A DNA stretch of 64,000 nt from Methanogenium organophilum (GTDB lineage Archaea > Halobacteriota > Methanomicrobia > Methanomicrobiales > Methanomicrobiaceae), in assembly GCF_026684035.1 (NCBI RefSeq), contig NZ_CP113361.1:2170001-2234000 (forward strand). The letters are read 5' to 3'. Below, in pieces: positions 1 through 8,110 of this stretch (position 1 is the first letter of the stretch; every line of letters begins with the position of its first letter). A model generated the notes under the pieces. That model searched no databases. It had not been told where the DNA came from and saw nothing but the letters and a program-made list of their open reading frames with translations. The position numbers were made by a program, and so were the translations under genes.

Positions 1-438
1 CCGGGAATGCTCTGTCTTCTTGTGCTTCTCGCAATGGTTATGCCGGCAGCAGCTGCGTCTCCGAACCAATATAGCTATATTACGGTCGAAGGCTGCACGA
101 TACACCTCAATGACGAAGATGCGGTAATTGATCTCGACTATTCCATAGATGAGGGCATTGTCTTTCTGGTCCATCTTCTCGGAAAATCGGATCTGAAACG
201 CAAACTGGGTGTGATTACCGGCTATCCGGATGCACGGTACCAGACGATTGATATGGATCATGCAACGATTCTTGTGAATGATGTCTCCCAGAATTATGGG
301 GAGGGGTCATACTGGTTCCCTGCCCACACATTCGGGGTTGAAATTCCTGAACTGATACTAGTCTCTCCTCAGGTAAACCGCACCTTCAATATGTCCCAAT
401 CAGTTGAGGGTATGGGCTACTTCGGCACGAAAGGGTGA
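1..438 (+). CDS. Secreted protein of unknown function, 5' end outside window
   Basis: The readable frame opens with a hydrophobic stretch ending in Ala-Ala-Ala-Ala-Ser, the core and cleavage region of a signal peptide, followed by about 120 mostly polar residues. The first in-frame ATG (position 7) gives a signal peptide without the usual basic N-terminus, and the frame is open to the window edge, so the true start probably lies to the left. The mature part is acidic in its first half and has no cysteine pair or enzymatic motif I recognise. It is probably an exported or cell-surface protein; function unknown. Confidence 0.55.
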   Translation, partial: PGMLCLLVLLAMVMPAAAASPNQYSYITVEGCTIHLNDEDAVIDLDYSIDEGIVFLVHLLGKSDLKRKLGVITGYPDARYQTIDMDHATILVNDVSQNYGEGSYWFPAHTFGVEIPELILVSPQVNRTFNMSQSVEGMGYFGTKG

Positions 439-842
439 GGGGCTGGTAGGAGGGGGGGCAATATCTGCTTCTGTTGCTCTCCTCCGTTCATCATTATTTC
501 CCTCTCCTGTTTCCCCCACGCAGTTCCCGGTTTCACTTTTTTATCTCCCTTCTTCATTACCGGCTATCCTCTTTATACCCCAAATCAGATCAAAATCATA
601 GATCAGCCATTCAATACGTATGGGATCGGATAAACAAGGTGAAATGTTGGGAAATGGTGAAATTGGCAGGGTACCTGAGATACAGATGGGGTAATGGTGG
701 GGGCAGAGTAATGGGGGACAGAGGGAACATTGGGGTCAGGGAGGAAAGGAGAAATAAATGGGCAGAAGGGGGGGAAGACTGTGAGTACAATGGGTTCTGT
801 TCGTACTTGTCTCAATCTCTGTGCAAAAAGTAAAAACCTAAT
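439..842. other. Gene-free stretch with pyrimidine-rich then purine-rich halves
   Basis: No credible gene lies here; the short open frames have no family resemblance and are low complexity. The + strand is C/T-rich from about 455 to 570 and strongly G/A-rich from about 640 to 790. Parts of the two halves are complementary: 497-517 can pair imperfectly with 713-727, so the transcript could fold back over about 200 nt. It lies between the end of a rightward gene and the end of the leftward DUF373 gene, so it is a 3'-to-3' spacer. Confidence 0.5.
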
Positions 843-1985
843 TTAATCCCGTGCGGATCGTCTTCCTTTCTTTTCTTTCACTTCCGGGGCATACTTCTCG
901 GTCTTCTGCAGGGCCTTCTGAATATAGAATCCGATGAATGCCAGTATCAGACCTCCGATTGTCGTGAACATCATGATACGTATGCCGTCCACCCCGTCAA
1001 TCGGGAAGTTCACGGTGGCGGAGAGGGAGATAATATAGACCGACGCCCCATAGGCGATGAGCCCGAGCCCCATTACAAAGAACGGCAGGGTGATTGCACG
1101 CGGCAGCATCTTTGGGTCGTTTTGCACGACGTCAATAATTTTACCGAGGAGGGCAATCAAAATGGAAGCAACAATGTATCCAACGGCACCGTAGACGAAT
1201 GTCAACAGGTAAAAGAGCACTCCTGCATCTGCGGTATACCACGTAAGAAAACTTGAAAGACCCATGATGATTCCCAGGAGGCCGATGAATATTGAGGCAA
1301 TATAACACACAAATGACATCCTGCCGCCAATAAACGATTCCTGCAGTCCGCGCAGGGCGATATTGAAGTATTCATCAATACCCAGGCCCTTGAAGAGCAG
1401 GAAGATGCCTAAGACACCAACCACGATAAATATCGCTATCTCTGTACTTCCCAACAGACTGCCGACGGCAAAGATCAGCATCACAAGCCCCACCGGAAGG
1501 AGGATGGACTGGGCATGCTTCGGGTCGTCCAGAATTTTTTTTATGATATAGTAGGTGCCCTCCAGATTTGGCATCTGGTTTACGATCACCCGCTGCACAC
1601 TTGCAACTGACACGCGGGACTGGATAACCGGGAGAATAAATTCATCTTCAGCGCCGTCGGTCACGAGAATACATTCTGTCACCTCCAGGTCCCAGACAAC
1701 CTTCCTCAGGTCTTCAGAGATCTTCCGATCACCATCTATCGTGTTGTAGTGATCTCCTGCAACCACCGCAATGCGGACATCGTCCCCCTTCTCGCGGCGC
1801 TCGTCGTAGATCTTTATTCCCTGAAAAATTGCATTGACATCAGAATCTTCGGGATCTTCGAGTCCCAGACGCGTAGCGGCCTCAAGACAGCTGTCTCTCC
1901 CTGTAACCGGGCTCTGGATCCCAGCCTTAAAGCCGATATCATTATCTCTGTCAACACAGAGAATGAGCGTCCGGTCACCTGACAT
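843..1985 (-). CDS. DUF373 family membrane protein
   Basis: Archaeal protein of the DUF373 family. The N-terminal soluble part of about 170 residues begins with a Rossmann-like strand (LILCVDRDND) and alternates strands and acidic loops. It is followed by six or seven hydrophobic segments that form the membrane half, and a basic tail (KEKKGRRSARD). I chose ATG 1985 because a longer frame to 2063 would add 26 residues that overlap the upstream coiled-coil gene, and the family starts just before this strand. The molecular role of DUF373 is unknown; a membrane-bound nucleotide- or sugar-binding role is only a guess. Confidence 0.85.
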   Translation of the reverse strand: MSGDRTLILCVDRDNDIGFKAGIQSPVTGRDSCLEAATRLGLEDPEDSDVNAIFQGIKIYDERREKGDDVRIAVVAGDHYNTIDGDRKISEDLRKVVWDLEVTECILVTDGAEDEFILPVIQSRVSVASVQRVIVNQMPNLEGTYYIIKKILDDPKHAQSILLPVGLVMLIFAVGSLLGSTEIAIFIVVGVLGIFLLFKGLGIDEYFNIALRGLQESFIGGRMSFVCYIASIFIGLLGIIMGLSSFLTWYTADAGVLFYLLTFVYGAVGYIVASILIALLGKIIDVVQNDPKMLPRAITLPFFVMGLGLIAYGASVYIISLSATVNFPIDGVDGIRIMMFTTIGGLILAFIGFYIQKALQKTEKYAPEVKEKKGRRSARD

Positions 1986-2046
1986 ATCTGCATAGATGTC
2001 TATTTCACTTCTATAAATATCTGATGAAAGAACGGGGAAAAAAGAA

Positions 2047-2910
2047 TTATATGAGTTTTGCACGCTGCAGGAGCAGAATGTCGTCTGTGGTAAGTTTTTC
2101 TCCGGCCCTGAACTGCTGGAATACCTGTTCTGCTTCCTGGCGAACTGCTTTCTGTTCTTTGTTGACCTTTGTCTTCTTGCCTTTCTTGCGGATTCCGCCG
2201 ATCACCTTGTCGTAGTCACGGAGTTCTTTCTGGCATGCAATAAACTGGTTGTGCTCAGCATCTGCAGCCTCCTGTGCCTCAACAAATTTCCGGTGTTCCT
2301 CGTCTGCTGCCTCGCGTGACTTGTCTGCCTTCCGGTAGCATTCGACCATCAGGTCGTGGTGCTGCTGGGCAAGTTCTGCCTTCTCGGTGACGGTTGCGTG
2401 AAGCTCTGATGCTGCGCGACGGAATTCCCGTGCCTCCTGGAGTTTGGTGTGGATCTCTTTGTTCTGCTCGAGCTCCTCCTCCTGCTCCTTGATCTGGTGC
2501 TTAAGCTGCTTGATCTGGTCAATGAGCTCGCGCTCCTTGTCCGTGTTCATGACACGGGTCTGCTGGTCCATCTCAAGCTTGTCGATCCGCTTCTGGATCT
2601 CTTTGATGCCCCGGGAGTTACTGATGGCACCGTGCTCTTTTTTGTATGAGTCGATCTCCTCGAAGAGCACATTTGCTTTCTCATTCAGCTGGTTGCGCTC
2701 TACTTTGATCTGTTGCACTGCTTTGTTGTTCTCGTCACGAAGCTCCTTGTGCTTCTGTGCCTCGTCAACACATTCACGTGTCTGGCCATTCAGCTGGTTT
2801 CGTTCGCGTGCGTGAGTGCTTGCAAGAGCATTCAGTTCATTTCTTTTTTCTTTGTGCTGCTCAGAATCTGTCAGCATAGTCTTTCTTTTGTCAATAAGTT
2901 CGGTCAACAT
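2047..2910 (-). CDS. Coiled-coil protein (COG1340-type)
   Basis: A 287-residue protein that is almost entirely heptad-rich, charged helix: long runs of Glu, Lys, Gln, Arg with Leu/Ile at heptad positions, broken near residues 90-100 (AISNSRGIKEIQ), as expected for two antiparallel coiled-coil arms. It resembles the archaeal COG1340 coiled-coil proteins, sometimes mislabelled phosphoserine phosphatase; no phosphatase motif is present. The C-terminus (GEKLTTDDILLLQRAK) is a short helical cap conserved in the group. A TATA-like AAATACAT lies about 25 nt before the ATG on the coding strand. Likely a structural or scaffold protein; function unproven. Confidence 0.85.
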   Translation of the reverse strand: MLTELIDKRKTMLTDSEQHKEKRNELNALASTHARERNQLNGQTRECVDEAQKHKELRDENNKAVQQIKVERNQLNEKANVLFEEIDSYKKEHGAISNSRGIKEIQKRIDKLEMDQQTRVMNTDKERELIDQIKQLKHQIKEQEEELEQNKEIHTKLQEAREFRRAASELHATVTEKAELAQQHHDLMVECYRKADKSREAADEEHRKFVEAQEAADAEHNQFIACQKELRDYDKVIGGIRKKGKKTKVNKEQKAVRQEAEQVFQQFRAGEKLTTDDILLLQRAKLI

Positions 2911-3082
2911 GCTCTACCTTACCTTATGTATTTGTGCACAACAATTCATCTTCAGATGGATTTTCCGCTAAATTGCGTACAGGATGATCTCCTGATGATA
3001 ACCATTTCAAAAGAGTTCTTTCGGATACCGGAGAACCGACTTTGTTCATATGGCTGTTCATAATGTTCAACTCCCGTACGGT

Positions 3083-3098
3083 CTGTCCGTATGGACAG
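3083..3098. repeat. Short inverted repeat in spacer
   Basis: CTGTCC and GGACAG are separated by GTAT, a perfect 6-bp stem in the 433-nt spacer between ftsZ2 and the coiled-coil gene. It could be a regulator site for the coiled-coil gene, about 175 nt upstream of its start. No gene is supported in 2911-3343; an open frame at 2924-3127 lacks any family feature. Confidence 0.3.
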
Positions 3099-3210
3099 AA
3101 ATTCACGAAATCCAGTGAAGGATTCACTGTAGTTCTTTAATATTGCATGGTTTCTTCATATTAATGTTTCGTAACCGCGTTTCCGGTTTAGGGCATGTAA
3201 TGAATAACAG

Positions 3211-3247
3211 AAACAAAAAGTGTGCCCTCCCTGTGTGGGTGGAGGGC
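3211..3247 (-). terminator. Hairpin plus T-run terminator after ftsZ2
   Basis: A perfect 7-bp stem, GCCCTCC (3224-3230) with GGAGGGC (3241-3247), is followed in the direction of ftsZ2 transcription by ACACTTTTTGTTT. It lies about 100 nt past the ftsZ2 stop. A hairpin followed by T-rich sequence is bacterial-like in form, but the T-run alone would suffice for archaeal RNA polymerase. Confidence 0.55.
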
Positions 3248-3343
3248 AGATTTTTCCGCTATTGTATCGTGCGGGGACGGGGGATGATTTTGTGATTGAT
3301 TTGGCGAATGAGGGGTAATGACGAGTTGGAATCGTGTAACCGT

Positions 3344-4507
3344 TCAGCGGATGAAGTCAATCAGTCCGCCACTGGTCTGTTCGTGGGCTGCCTGGCGTCC
3401 GGAGGATCGCATAAGTCCGCTCACATTGCCGCGCCCGACTGATCTGGTCATCGGTGCTGCTGCAGAGTTTGCAATGTCGTAGCTCTGGCCAAGGATCTGT
3501 GCGCTCTTGACGCCGGTCATGATGGCCATGACGCGTACTCTGCCCTCGAATTCTTTCTTGACACGTGCGCCCCAGATGACGTCTGCATGTGCGTCCAGCT
3601 CGTAGGTGAGTGAACTTGCGATCTCTTCTGCGTCCAGAAGTGTCAGGTCGCTGCCGCCGGTGATGTGGATGAGGCTGCCGGTTGCGCCCCGGTAGTCGAT
3701 ATCCAGGAGGGGGTGGTTCAGGCACTCGTGGACAACGCTCTCGGCCTTGTTCTGCTGTTTGCTCTCTCCGACGAGCATGACGGCGACGCCGCCCTTGCTC
3801 ATGATGGCACGGACATCTGCGTAATCAATGTTGATGAGGGATGGTTCGGTGATGGTCTCCGAGATACCTTTGACGGTCTCTGCGATGAGCTGGTCCATGA
3901 CGGAAAATGCCTGTCCAAGGGGCAGGTTGGGCACAAAGTTCATGAGGCGATTGTTATCGAGGACAATTACGGAGTCTGCTGCGTTTGCCAATGCCTCCAG
4001 TCCTTCCTCTGCTCTGAGGAGGCGGGCCTTCTCAACCTGGAAGGGGTAGCTTACCATTCCGACAACGATGGCGCCCTGCTCTTTTGCAATCTGTGCGACG
4101 ACTGGTGCGACGCCGGTACCGGTTCCGCCTCCCATGCCTGCCGTGACAAAGCAGAGATCTGCATCTGCGAGAAGACCTTCCAGGGTGGTGCGGGCCATCT
4201 CTGCTGCACGCTTACCTACATCGGGGAATCCGCCTGCTCCCAGTCCCTTGGTGAGTGACTTTCCGACAAGGACGCGCTTGTCGGCCTGGATCATCTCAAG
4301 GTGCTGTTTGTCTGTGTTGACTGCAATGGTCTCTGCGCCACTGACTTTCATATGGTAGAGACGGTTGATGGTGTTGTTTCCTGCACCACCACATCCGACA
4401 ATGACAATGCGTGGCTGACCGATTAGATCATCGTCACCGATGACACTGCGTGTCATTTGCTTTTCCTGTTCAGCATGCTTTAAAGCTTCATTAATAATAG
4501 TCTGCAT
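3344..4507 (-). CDS. ftsZ2: Cell division protein FtsZ, FtsZ2 type
   Basis: Tubulin-fold GTPase that polymerises at mid-cell for division. Counting from ATG 4507 (387 residues), the nucleotide-binding strand and loop [10 protein letters not shown] is near 36-45, the tubulin signature GGGTGTG at 126-132, and the T7 synergy loop NIDYADV at 226-232 with the catalytic Asp residues. It matches archaeal FtsZ2 rather than FtsZ1: MLVGES after the T7 loop, [14 protein letters not shown] and [14 protein letters not shown], and a short linker ending in a conserved hydrophobic tail (GGLIDFIR) that in FtsZ2 contacts membrane-anchoring partners. ATG 4507 is preceded by a strong AAGGAGGT ribosome-binding site; a longer frame to 4573 is not needed. 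The start overlaps the upstream 58-residue gene by 17 nt, suggesting translational coupling. Confidence 0.96.
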   Translation of the reverse strand: MQTIINEALKHAEQEKQMTRSVIGDDDLIGQPRIVIVGCGGAGNNTINRLYHMKVSGAETIAVNTDKQHLEMIQADKRVLVGKSLTKGLGAGGFPDVGKRAAEMARTTLEGLLADADLCFVTAGMGGGTGTGVAPVVAQIAKEQGAIVVGMVSYPFQVEKARLLRAEEGLEALANAADSVIVLDNNRLMNFVPNLPLGQAFSVMDQLIAETVKGISETITEPSLINIDYADVRAIMSKGGVAVMLVGESKQQNKAESVVHECLNHPLLDIDYRGATGSLIHITGGSDLTLLDAEEIASSLTYELDAHADVIWGARVKKEFEGRVRVMAIMTGVKSAQILGQSYDIANSAAAPMTRSVGRGNVSGLMRSSGRQAAHEQTSGGLIDFIR

Positions 4508-4667
4508 CCAAAACCTCCTTGGTCTGATAGATTTTCTCGTATGTGCGAGGGACAGAGTAAGAATGGTTATCAATGGACTGCATCAGACTCTCAACATTCC
4601 TAAGGCCACTTTCGATAACACCCAGTGGGTAGTAATCGTTGTACCGTTCATACAGTTTTCTTTCCAT
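4491..4667 (-). CDS. Small Tyr-rich protein between regulator and ftsZ2
   Basis: A 58-residue protein starting at ATG 4667 behind AGGGGG, overlapping the ftsZ2 start. It has an unusual number of tyrosines ([12 protein letters not shown] at the N-terminus, DADYY at the very end) and a central amphipathic helix. I recognise no family. Good ribosome-binding sites for this gene and for ftsZ2, and tight packing with both neighbours, argue that it is real and co-expressed with the division GTPase. An FtsZ2-associated or regulatory peptide is inference from position only. Confidence 0.65.
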   Translation of the reverse strand: MERKLYERYNDYYPLGVIESGLRNVESLMQSIDNHSYSVPRTYEKIYQTKEVLDADYY

Positions 4668-4677
4668 TGTTTTCCCC

Positions 4678-4857
4678 CTAAACCTCAAACGAGATCTGCT
4701 CGCTGTCTCTTAGAACACGATTCGCCTTCTTTTCGATGAGTTCCCGTACTGCATATCTCACCGCTTCAGATACGGTCGGAAATTCCCCTGCCTCAACAAG
4801 TTTCTCGAGCATAGCAACCTGCTGCGGGGGTAAACGAATCGTGATGCGCTCCATCAT
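4678..4857 (-). CDS. Ribbon-helix-helix (CopG/Arc-type) regulator, CdrS-like
   Basis: About 60 residues. The N-terminal strand ERITIRLPP, then helix 1 (QQVAMLEKLVEAG), the turn FPTVSEAVR and helix 2 (AVRYAVRELIEKK) form a complete ribbon-helix-helix DNA-binding dimerisation fold. GGAG lies six bases before ATG 4857, favouring this start over 4869. It is the first gene of a three-gene run ending in ftsZ2. In haloarchaea the short RHH protein CdrS is encoded next to ftsZ2 and controls its expression; this protein has the same size, fold and position, so it is probably the functional counterpart and an autoregulator acting on the repeats at 4870-4944. Orthology to CdrS is inference. Confidence 0.85.
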   Translation of the reverse strand: MMERITIRLPPQQVAMLEKLVEAGEFPTVSEAVRYAVRELIEKKANRVLRDSEQISFEV

Positions 4858-4869
4858 GGTAATCTCCAA

Positions 4870-4944
4870 TGTCTGACAATTGACTGCTTTATGTCAGTTA
4901 ATTGTCTGACATAAAGGTGCTTTATGACAGACTTGCTTCAGACA
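4870..4944 (-). promoter_or_regulatory. Repeat-rich operator/promoter of the RHH-ftsZ2 operon
   Basis: Immediately upstream of the regulator gene, the half-site TGTCTGA or its complement occurs repeatedly: TGTCTGACA at 4870-4878 and 4903-4911, TGTCAG at 4892-4897, GACAGA at 4926-4931 and TCAGACA at 4938-4944. Positions 4892-4911 form a 20-nt imperfect palindrome (16 of 20 positions symmetrical, AATT centre). A 12-nt direct repeat GCTTTATGTCAG / GCTTTATGACAG (4886 and 4919) is spaced 33 bp, close to three helical turns. This is typical of cooperative binding by ribbon-helix-helix dimers. CTTTATG elements inside the array may be the TATA region, so binding would block transcription. Confidence 0.6.
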
Positions 4945-4966
4945 ATCTAAACATATACTACTACGA

Positions 4967-4974
4967 TATATATA
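4967..4974 (+). promoter_or_regulatory. TATA box upstream of cobD
   Basis: TATATATA, the strongest TATA-like element in this divergent spacer. A transcript starting about 25 nt downstream would begin near 5000. This excludes the GTG at 4979 as cobD start and supports a start near 5054. Confidence 0.5.
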
Positions 4975-5053
4975 CTTTGTGCATTGTTTCAGTCTCCGGA
5001 ATTTACGGGACATATGCCCAAATATTCAATTGTTTGTAAATAGACGACTATAT

Positions 5054-6052
5054 GTGAGATTTCGGCGGATTCGAAAAACAGAGCATGGTGGGAAGACCCA
5101 TCTGGTATCGGGCAGCGACGATGAGATATTACTTGATTTCAGTGAGAATTTAAACCCGTTTCCGCCGGTTATTTCCTGGAATCCGGATGATATATCCATA
5201 TCCTCCTATCCTGACAACCGGTATGTCACCCTGAAGGAGCATATTGCGCGGATTGAAGGGCGCAGGCCGGATGAGATCTGTGTCGGGAATGGGTCGGTAG
5301 AACTGATGCGCTCATTCTGCCAGGCGGCCCTGCGACCGGGTGACCGGGTATCTGTTCCTTCTCATACCTTTGGGGAATATGCTGTCTCTGTGGAATGTGC
5401 GGGTGGAGTTCCTGTTCATCCACAGGACGGCACGGTAGCAGAATTCTTCTGCAACCCCAATAATCCGACCGGGACTCTCATCCCCAAACCAGACGTTCTG
5501 ACCAGGATCCGTGCTCATGAGGATGCAGGGTCGCTTCTTTTCATCGATGAGGCGTTCATCGATTTGGCAGACCCTGCAGAAAGTGTGGCTGGTGTATGCT
5601 CCGAGCATGCCTTTGTCCTCCGTTCCCTGACCAAGGCCTTTTCGGTTCCCGGCATTCGTTTTGGCTGGGGGGTAGGGTGCCCGGACCTTGTCGCGGCAAT
5701 CGAGGCAATCCGTCCCCCGTGGAGTGTGAATGCTTATGCAGAGGACTATGCCCATGCGGCACTGAACAATACATGCCAGCTGGTATCATCACGGGAACGA
5801 ATCGCAGAAGAACGTTCGTTCCTCACGGATTCACTTACTGCCCGTGGTATCTCCGTCTGTCCGTCTGCGGTGAACTTCATCCTGTTTCGGTCTCCTGTCA
5901 GTGGATCTGACCTGAAAGACCGTCTTTTGTCTCAAGGCATCCTCATTCGTGACTGCGCCTCATTCGGCCTTCCGGAGTATGTGCGTATCGCGGTGCGCAC
6001 GCGTGATGAGAACCGTATGCTTCTGGAGGCGCTGGACATATGCTTGCCCTGA
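5054..6052 (+). CDS. cobD: L-threonine-O-3-phosphate decarboxylase-type aminotransferase (cobalamin synthesis)
   Basis: Fold-type I PLP enzyme of the histidinol-phosphate aminotransferase/CobD group. It has the early E-H-G-G motif, LLDFSENLNPFPP substrate loop, CNPNNPTG, the DEAF aspartate and the PLP lysine in SLTKAFSVPG, followed by GIRFGWG. The HGG motif, the LLDFS-N-NP loop and the directly following cobY point to CobD, which makes the aminopropanol phosphate arm of cobalamin from threonine phosphate, rather than HisC. The frame is open from GTG 4979, but that is only 5 nt past a TATA box; GTG 5054 is preferred, though the start is uncertain. It overlaps cobY by 13 nt. Confidence 0.8.
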   Translation: MRFRRIRKTEHGGKTHLVSGSDDEILLDFSENLNPFPPVISWNPDDISISSYPDNRYVTLKEHIARIEGRRPDEICVGNGSVELMRSFCQAALRPGDRVSVPSHTFGEYAVSVECAGGVPVHPQDGTVAEFFCNPNNPTGTLIPKPDVLTRIRAHEDAGSLLFIDEAFIDLADPAESVAGVCSEHAFVLRSLTKAFSVPGIRFGWGVGCPDLVAAIEAIRPPWSVNAYAEDYAHAALNNTCQLVSSRERIAEERSFLTDSLTARGISVCPSAVNFILFRSPVSGSDLKDRLLSQGILIRDCASFGLPEYVRIAVRTRDENRMLLEALDICLP

Positions 6053-6639
6053 TCGTTGCCGGCGGAAGGGGTACACGGCTGAACCGGGGGGAGAAGCCCT
6101 TATTGCGGGTATGCGACCGTCCCATGATTGCTTACATCACAGATGCGTTTTGCGCGGCAGGAATTGAGCCGTTAGCTGTTCTCTCACCCTCGGTGCCGCA
6201 GACGGCAAACTGGTGCCGCGCAAACGGGATCACTACTTTCCGGGCAACGGGGGCGGGGTATGTGGAGGATATCATGGAGTGCATTCAAACACTGGAATTA
6301 ACAGAACCGGTCGTCACATCGGTGAGTGACATCCCCTGTATTACACCAGAGATCATTACGGCCGTTCTGGATGCCTACCGGAAGGCAGGAACAGATGCAT
6401 GTTCTGTCTGGGTGCCTGCCGCTCTCGCTCTGGGACGCGGTATAATCCCTGCCTATCTTCAGCAGATAGAAGGGGCGGATGCTGTGCCGTGCGGGCTGAA
6501 TATCCTGAACGGAGCAAAAATCGGAAGCGAGCAGAAGGAGGTGGCAATACTCATGGACTCCTCCCGTCTTGCGGTGAATGTCAACACTCCGGAAGATATC
6601 GCCGCAGCCGAAGCGATCCTTCGTTCACACCAACAGTAA
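6040..6639 (+). CDS. cobY: Adenosylcobinamide-phosphate guanylyltransferase
   Basis: MobA-like nucleotidyltransferase of 199 residues. The N-terminal GTP-binding loop LIVAGGRGTRLNRGEKPLL and the conserved VSDIPCI metal-binding aspartate are present. The C-terminal half, with VNVNTPEDIAAAE, is typical of CobY rather than molybdenum-cofactor MobA. CobY is the archaeal, non-orthologous replacement for the bacterial CobU guanylyltransferase; it activates adenosylcobinamide phosphate to the GDP form for nucleotide-loop assembly. The start ATG lies inside the last codons of cobD, so the two are translationally coupled. Confidence 0.88.
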   Translation: MLALIVAGGRGTRLNRGEKPLLRVCDRPMIAYITDAFCAAGIEPLAVLSPSVPQTANWCRANGITTFRATGAGYVEDIMECIQTLELTEPVVTSVSDIPCITPEIITAVLDAYRKAGTDACSVWVPAALALGRGIIPAYLQQIEGADAVPCGLNILNGAKIGSEQKEVAILMDSSRLAVNVNTPEDIAAAEAILRSHQQ

Positions 6640-6704
6640 GCTGCTTCGCTGGGTGCGGTGCTGCATCAAGCCATTTTTAACATGGAGATAACAATAGATA
6701 CTAT

Positions 6705-7922
6705 ATGGATTATTCACGGGAGATCGAACTTAAGGGCCACATCATTGACTCCGGCATTATGACCAAGGTCTTTGATGCCATCATGGACATGGGGGGCAGT
6801 TTTGAGATCACGGTCTTTGATATCGGGAAGAAGAAGCAGGACGAGAGTTATGCACGCATTCTGGTCAGTGCTGATGAAGAAACTCAGCTCACAGAGATCC
6901 TGAGTGTTCTTCATCGCCTCGGTGCCCGCCCGCCGGTGATTGAGGATGTCACGCTTGCTGCAGCAGAAGCGGACCGTGTTGTGCCACAGGGATTCTATTC
7001 CACGACAAACCACCCGACCATGGTTAAATACGGGGGTGAATGGATTCGTGTGGAGGCAATTGAGATGGACTGCCTCATTGTTGTTGTTCCGGGAGATATG
7101 CGGGCAATATGCACACCGATGTCCAAACTGAAGGTCGGTGATTGTGTGGTAATGGGCGATGCCGGTGTCCGTGTTGAGCCCCCTCAGCGTCCACGGAAGG
7201 TCAGTACGTTTGAGTTTATGCATGGTACCGTCTCCTCTGAACGGCCCAGTGAGACGGTCATTCGGCAGATTGCTGAAGAGATGCGGTGCCTGAAAGACCG
7301 GGGCGGAAAGATTGGCATCGTCGGCGGGCCTGCGATAATCCATACTCGTGCAGCCCCTGCACTCGCACAGATCATTCGTGAGGGGTATGTGGATGTACTC
7401 TTTGCCGGCAACGCTCTTGCCACCCATGATATTGAATATAACCTTTTTGGGACTTCGCTCGGGATGAACCTTGATTCAGGTACACTCGCTGCAGGCGGCC
7501 ATAAAAACCATATTTATGCCATCAGCGAGGTAATCCGTGCGGGCTCCATTCGTAATGCCGTGGACAAGGGTGTGATTAAAAAGGGCATTATGTATGAATG
7601 CATCAAAAACGATGTGCCCTTTGTCCTCGCAGGCTCCATCCGCGATGATGGCCCCCTTCCGGATGTCATCACTGATGTGATGGAGGCACAGGATCGTATG
7701 CGAGAATATCTGCAGGACCTGGATATGGTCATCATGATTGGCACACTCCTTCATTCGGTCGCCGTCGGCAACTGCCTCCCGTCTTATGTAAAGACGATCT
7801 GTGTTGATATTAACCCCGCATCGGTCACGAAACTGATGGACCGCGGTACGATGCAGGCAATCGGTGTTGTCAGTGATGCAGGGACATTCCTCCCGATGCT
7901 CGCGAAATATCTTGGGGAATAA
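6705..7922 (+). CDS. LOR/SDH-domain protein (TIGR00300), probable archaeal ornithine cyclodeaminase
   Basis: 405 residues. The N-terminal 100 residues ([18 protein letters not shown]...) are the small LOR/SDH-type domain. The rest is a Rossmann-like part with [23 protein letters not shown] and [10 protein letters not shown], then [14 protein letters not shown] and [11 protein letters not shown] near the end. This is the full-length TIGR00300 architecture. Members in cyanobacteria (fused to arginine dihydrolase) and methanogens have been linked to ornithine cyclodeamination to proline; assignment here rests on family similarity. argF and argG in this window supply or use ornithine and citrulline. 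The TATA-like CCATTTTTAAC around 6668 is close to the ATG, so the leader is very short. Confidence 0.75.
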   Translation: MDYSREIELKGHIIDSGIMTKVFDAIMDMGGSFEITVFDIGKKKQDESYARILVSADEETQLTEILSVLHRLGARPPVIEDVTLAAAEADRVVPQGFYSTTNHPTMVKYGGEWIRVEAIEMDCLIVVVPGDMRAICTPMSKLKVGDCVVMGDAGVRVEPPQRPRKVSTFEFMHGTVSSERPSETVIRQIAEEMRCLKDRGGKIGIVGGPAIIHTRAAPALAQIIREGYVDVLFAGNALATHDIEYNLFGTSLGMNLDSGTLAAGGHKNHIYAISEVIRAGSIRNAVDKGVIKKGIMYECIKNDVPFVLAGSIRDDGPLPDVITDVMEAQDRMREYLQDLDMVIMIGTLLHSVAVGNCLPSYVKTICVDINPASVTKLMDRGTMQAIGVVSDAGTFLPMLAKYLGE

Positions 7923-8110
7923 TATACAAGATCCTTTTGGCAGGGAAGACTACCTGCTTTTGGGGACTATCCCCCTCTTTCCCGTGTTTGTTATTCGTTC
8001 CGTGAACTTTTATCTCATCCACAGGGGCTGGGAATCTGCCGTACAATTCCTGGGTGTCAGGGTCAAAAAAATAGGGGATATATATTTCCCGCCTTGGTAA
8101 TCGTTACGTG

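Noticed and set aside
603..815. 70-residue frame in the purine-rich spacer, minus strand
   Set aside because: Composition (Pro, Ser, Phe) follows from the low-complexity DNA; no recognisable fold or start signals.
2924..3127. 67-residue open frame between ftsZ2 and the coiled-coil gene
   Set aside because: No ribosome site or family pattern, and it covers the hairpin and promoter region of the next gene.
3665..4258. 197-residue plus-strand frame across ftsZ2
   Set aside because: Mirror frame of the strongly conserved ftsZ2 gene; no independent signals.
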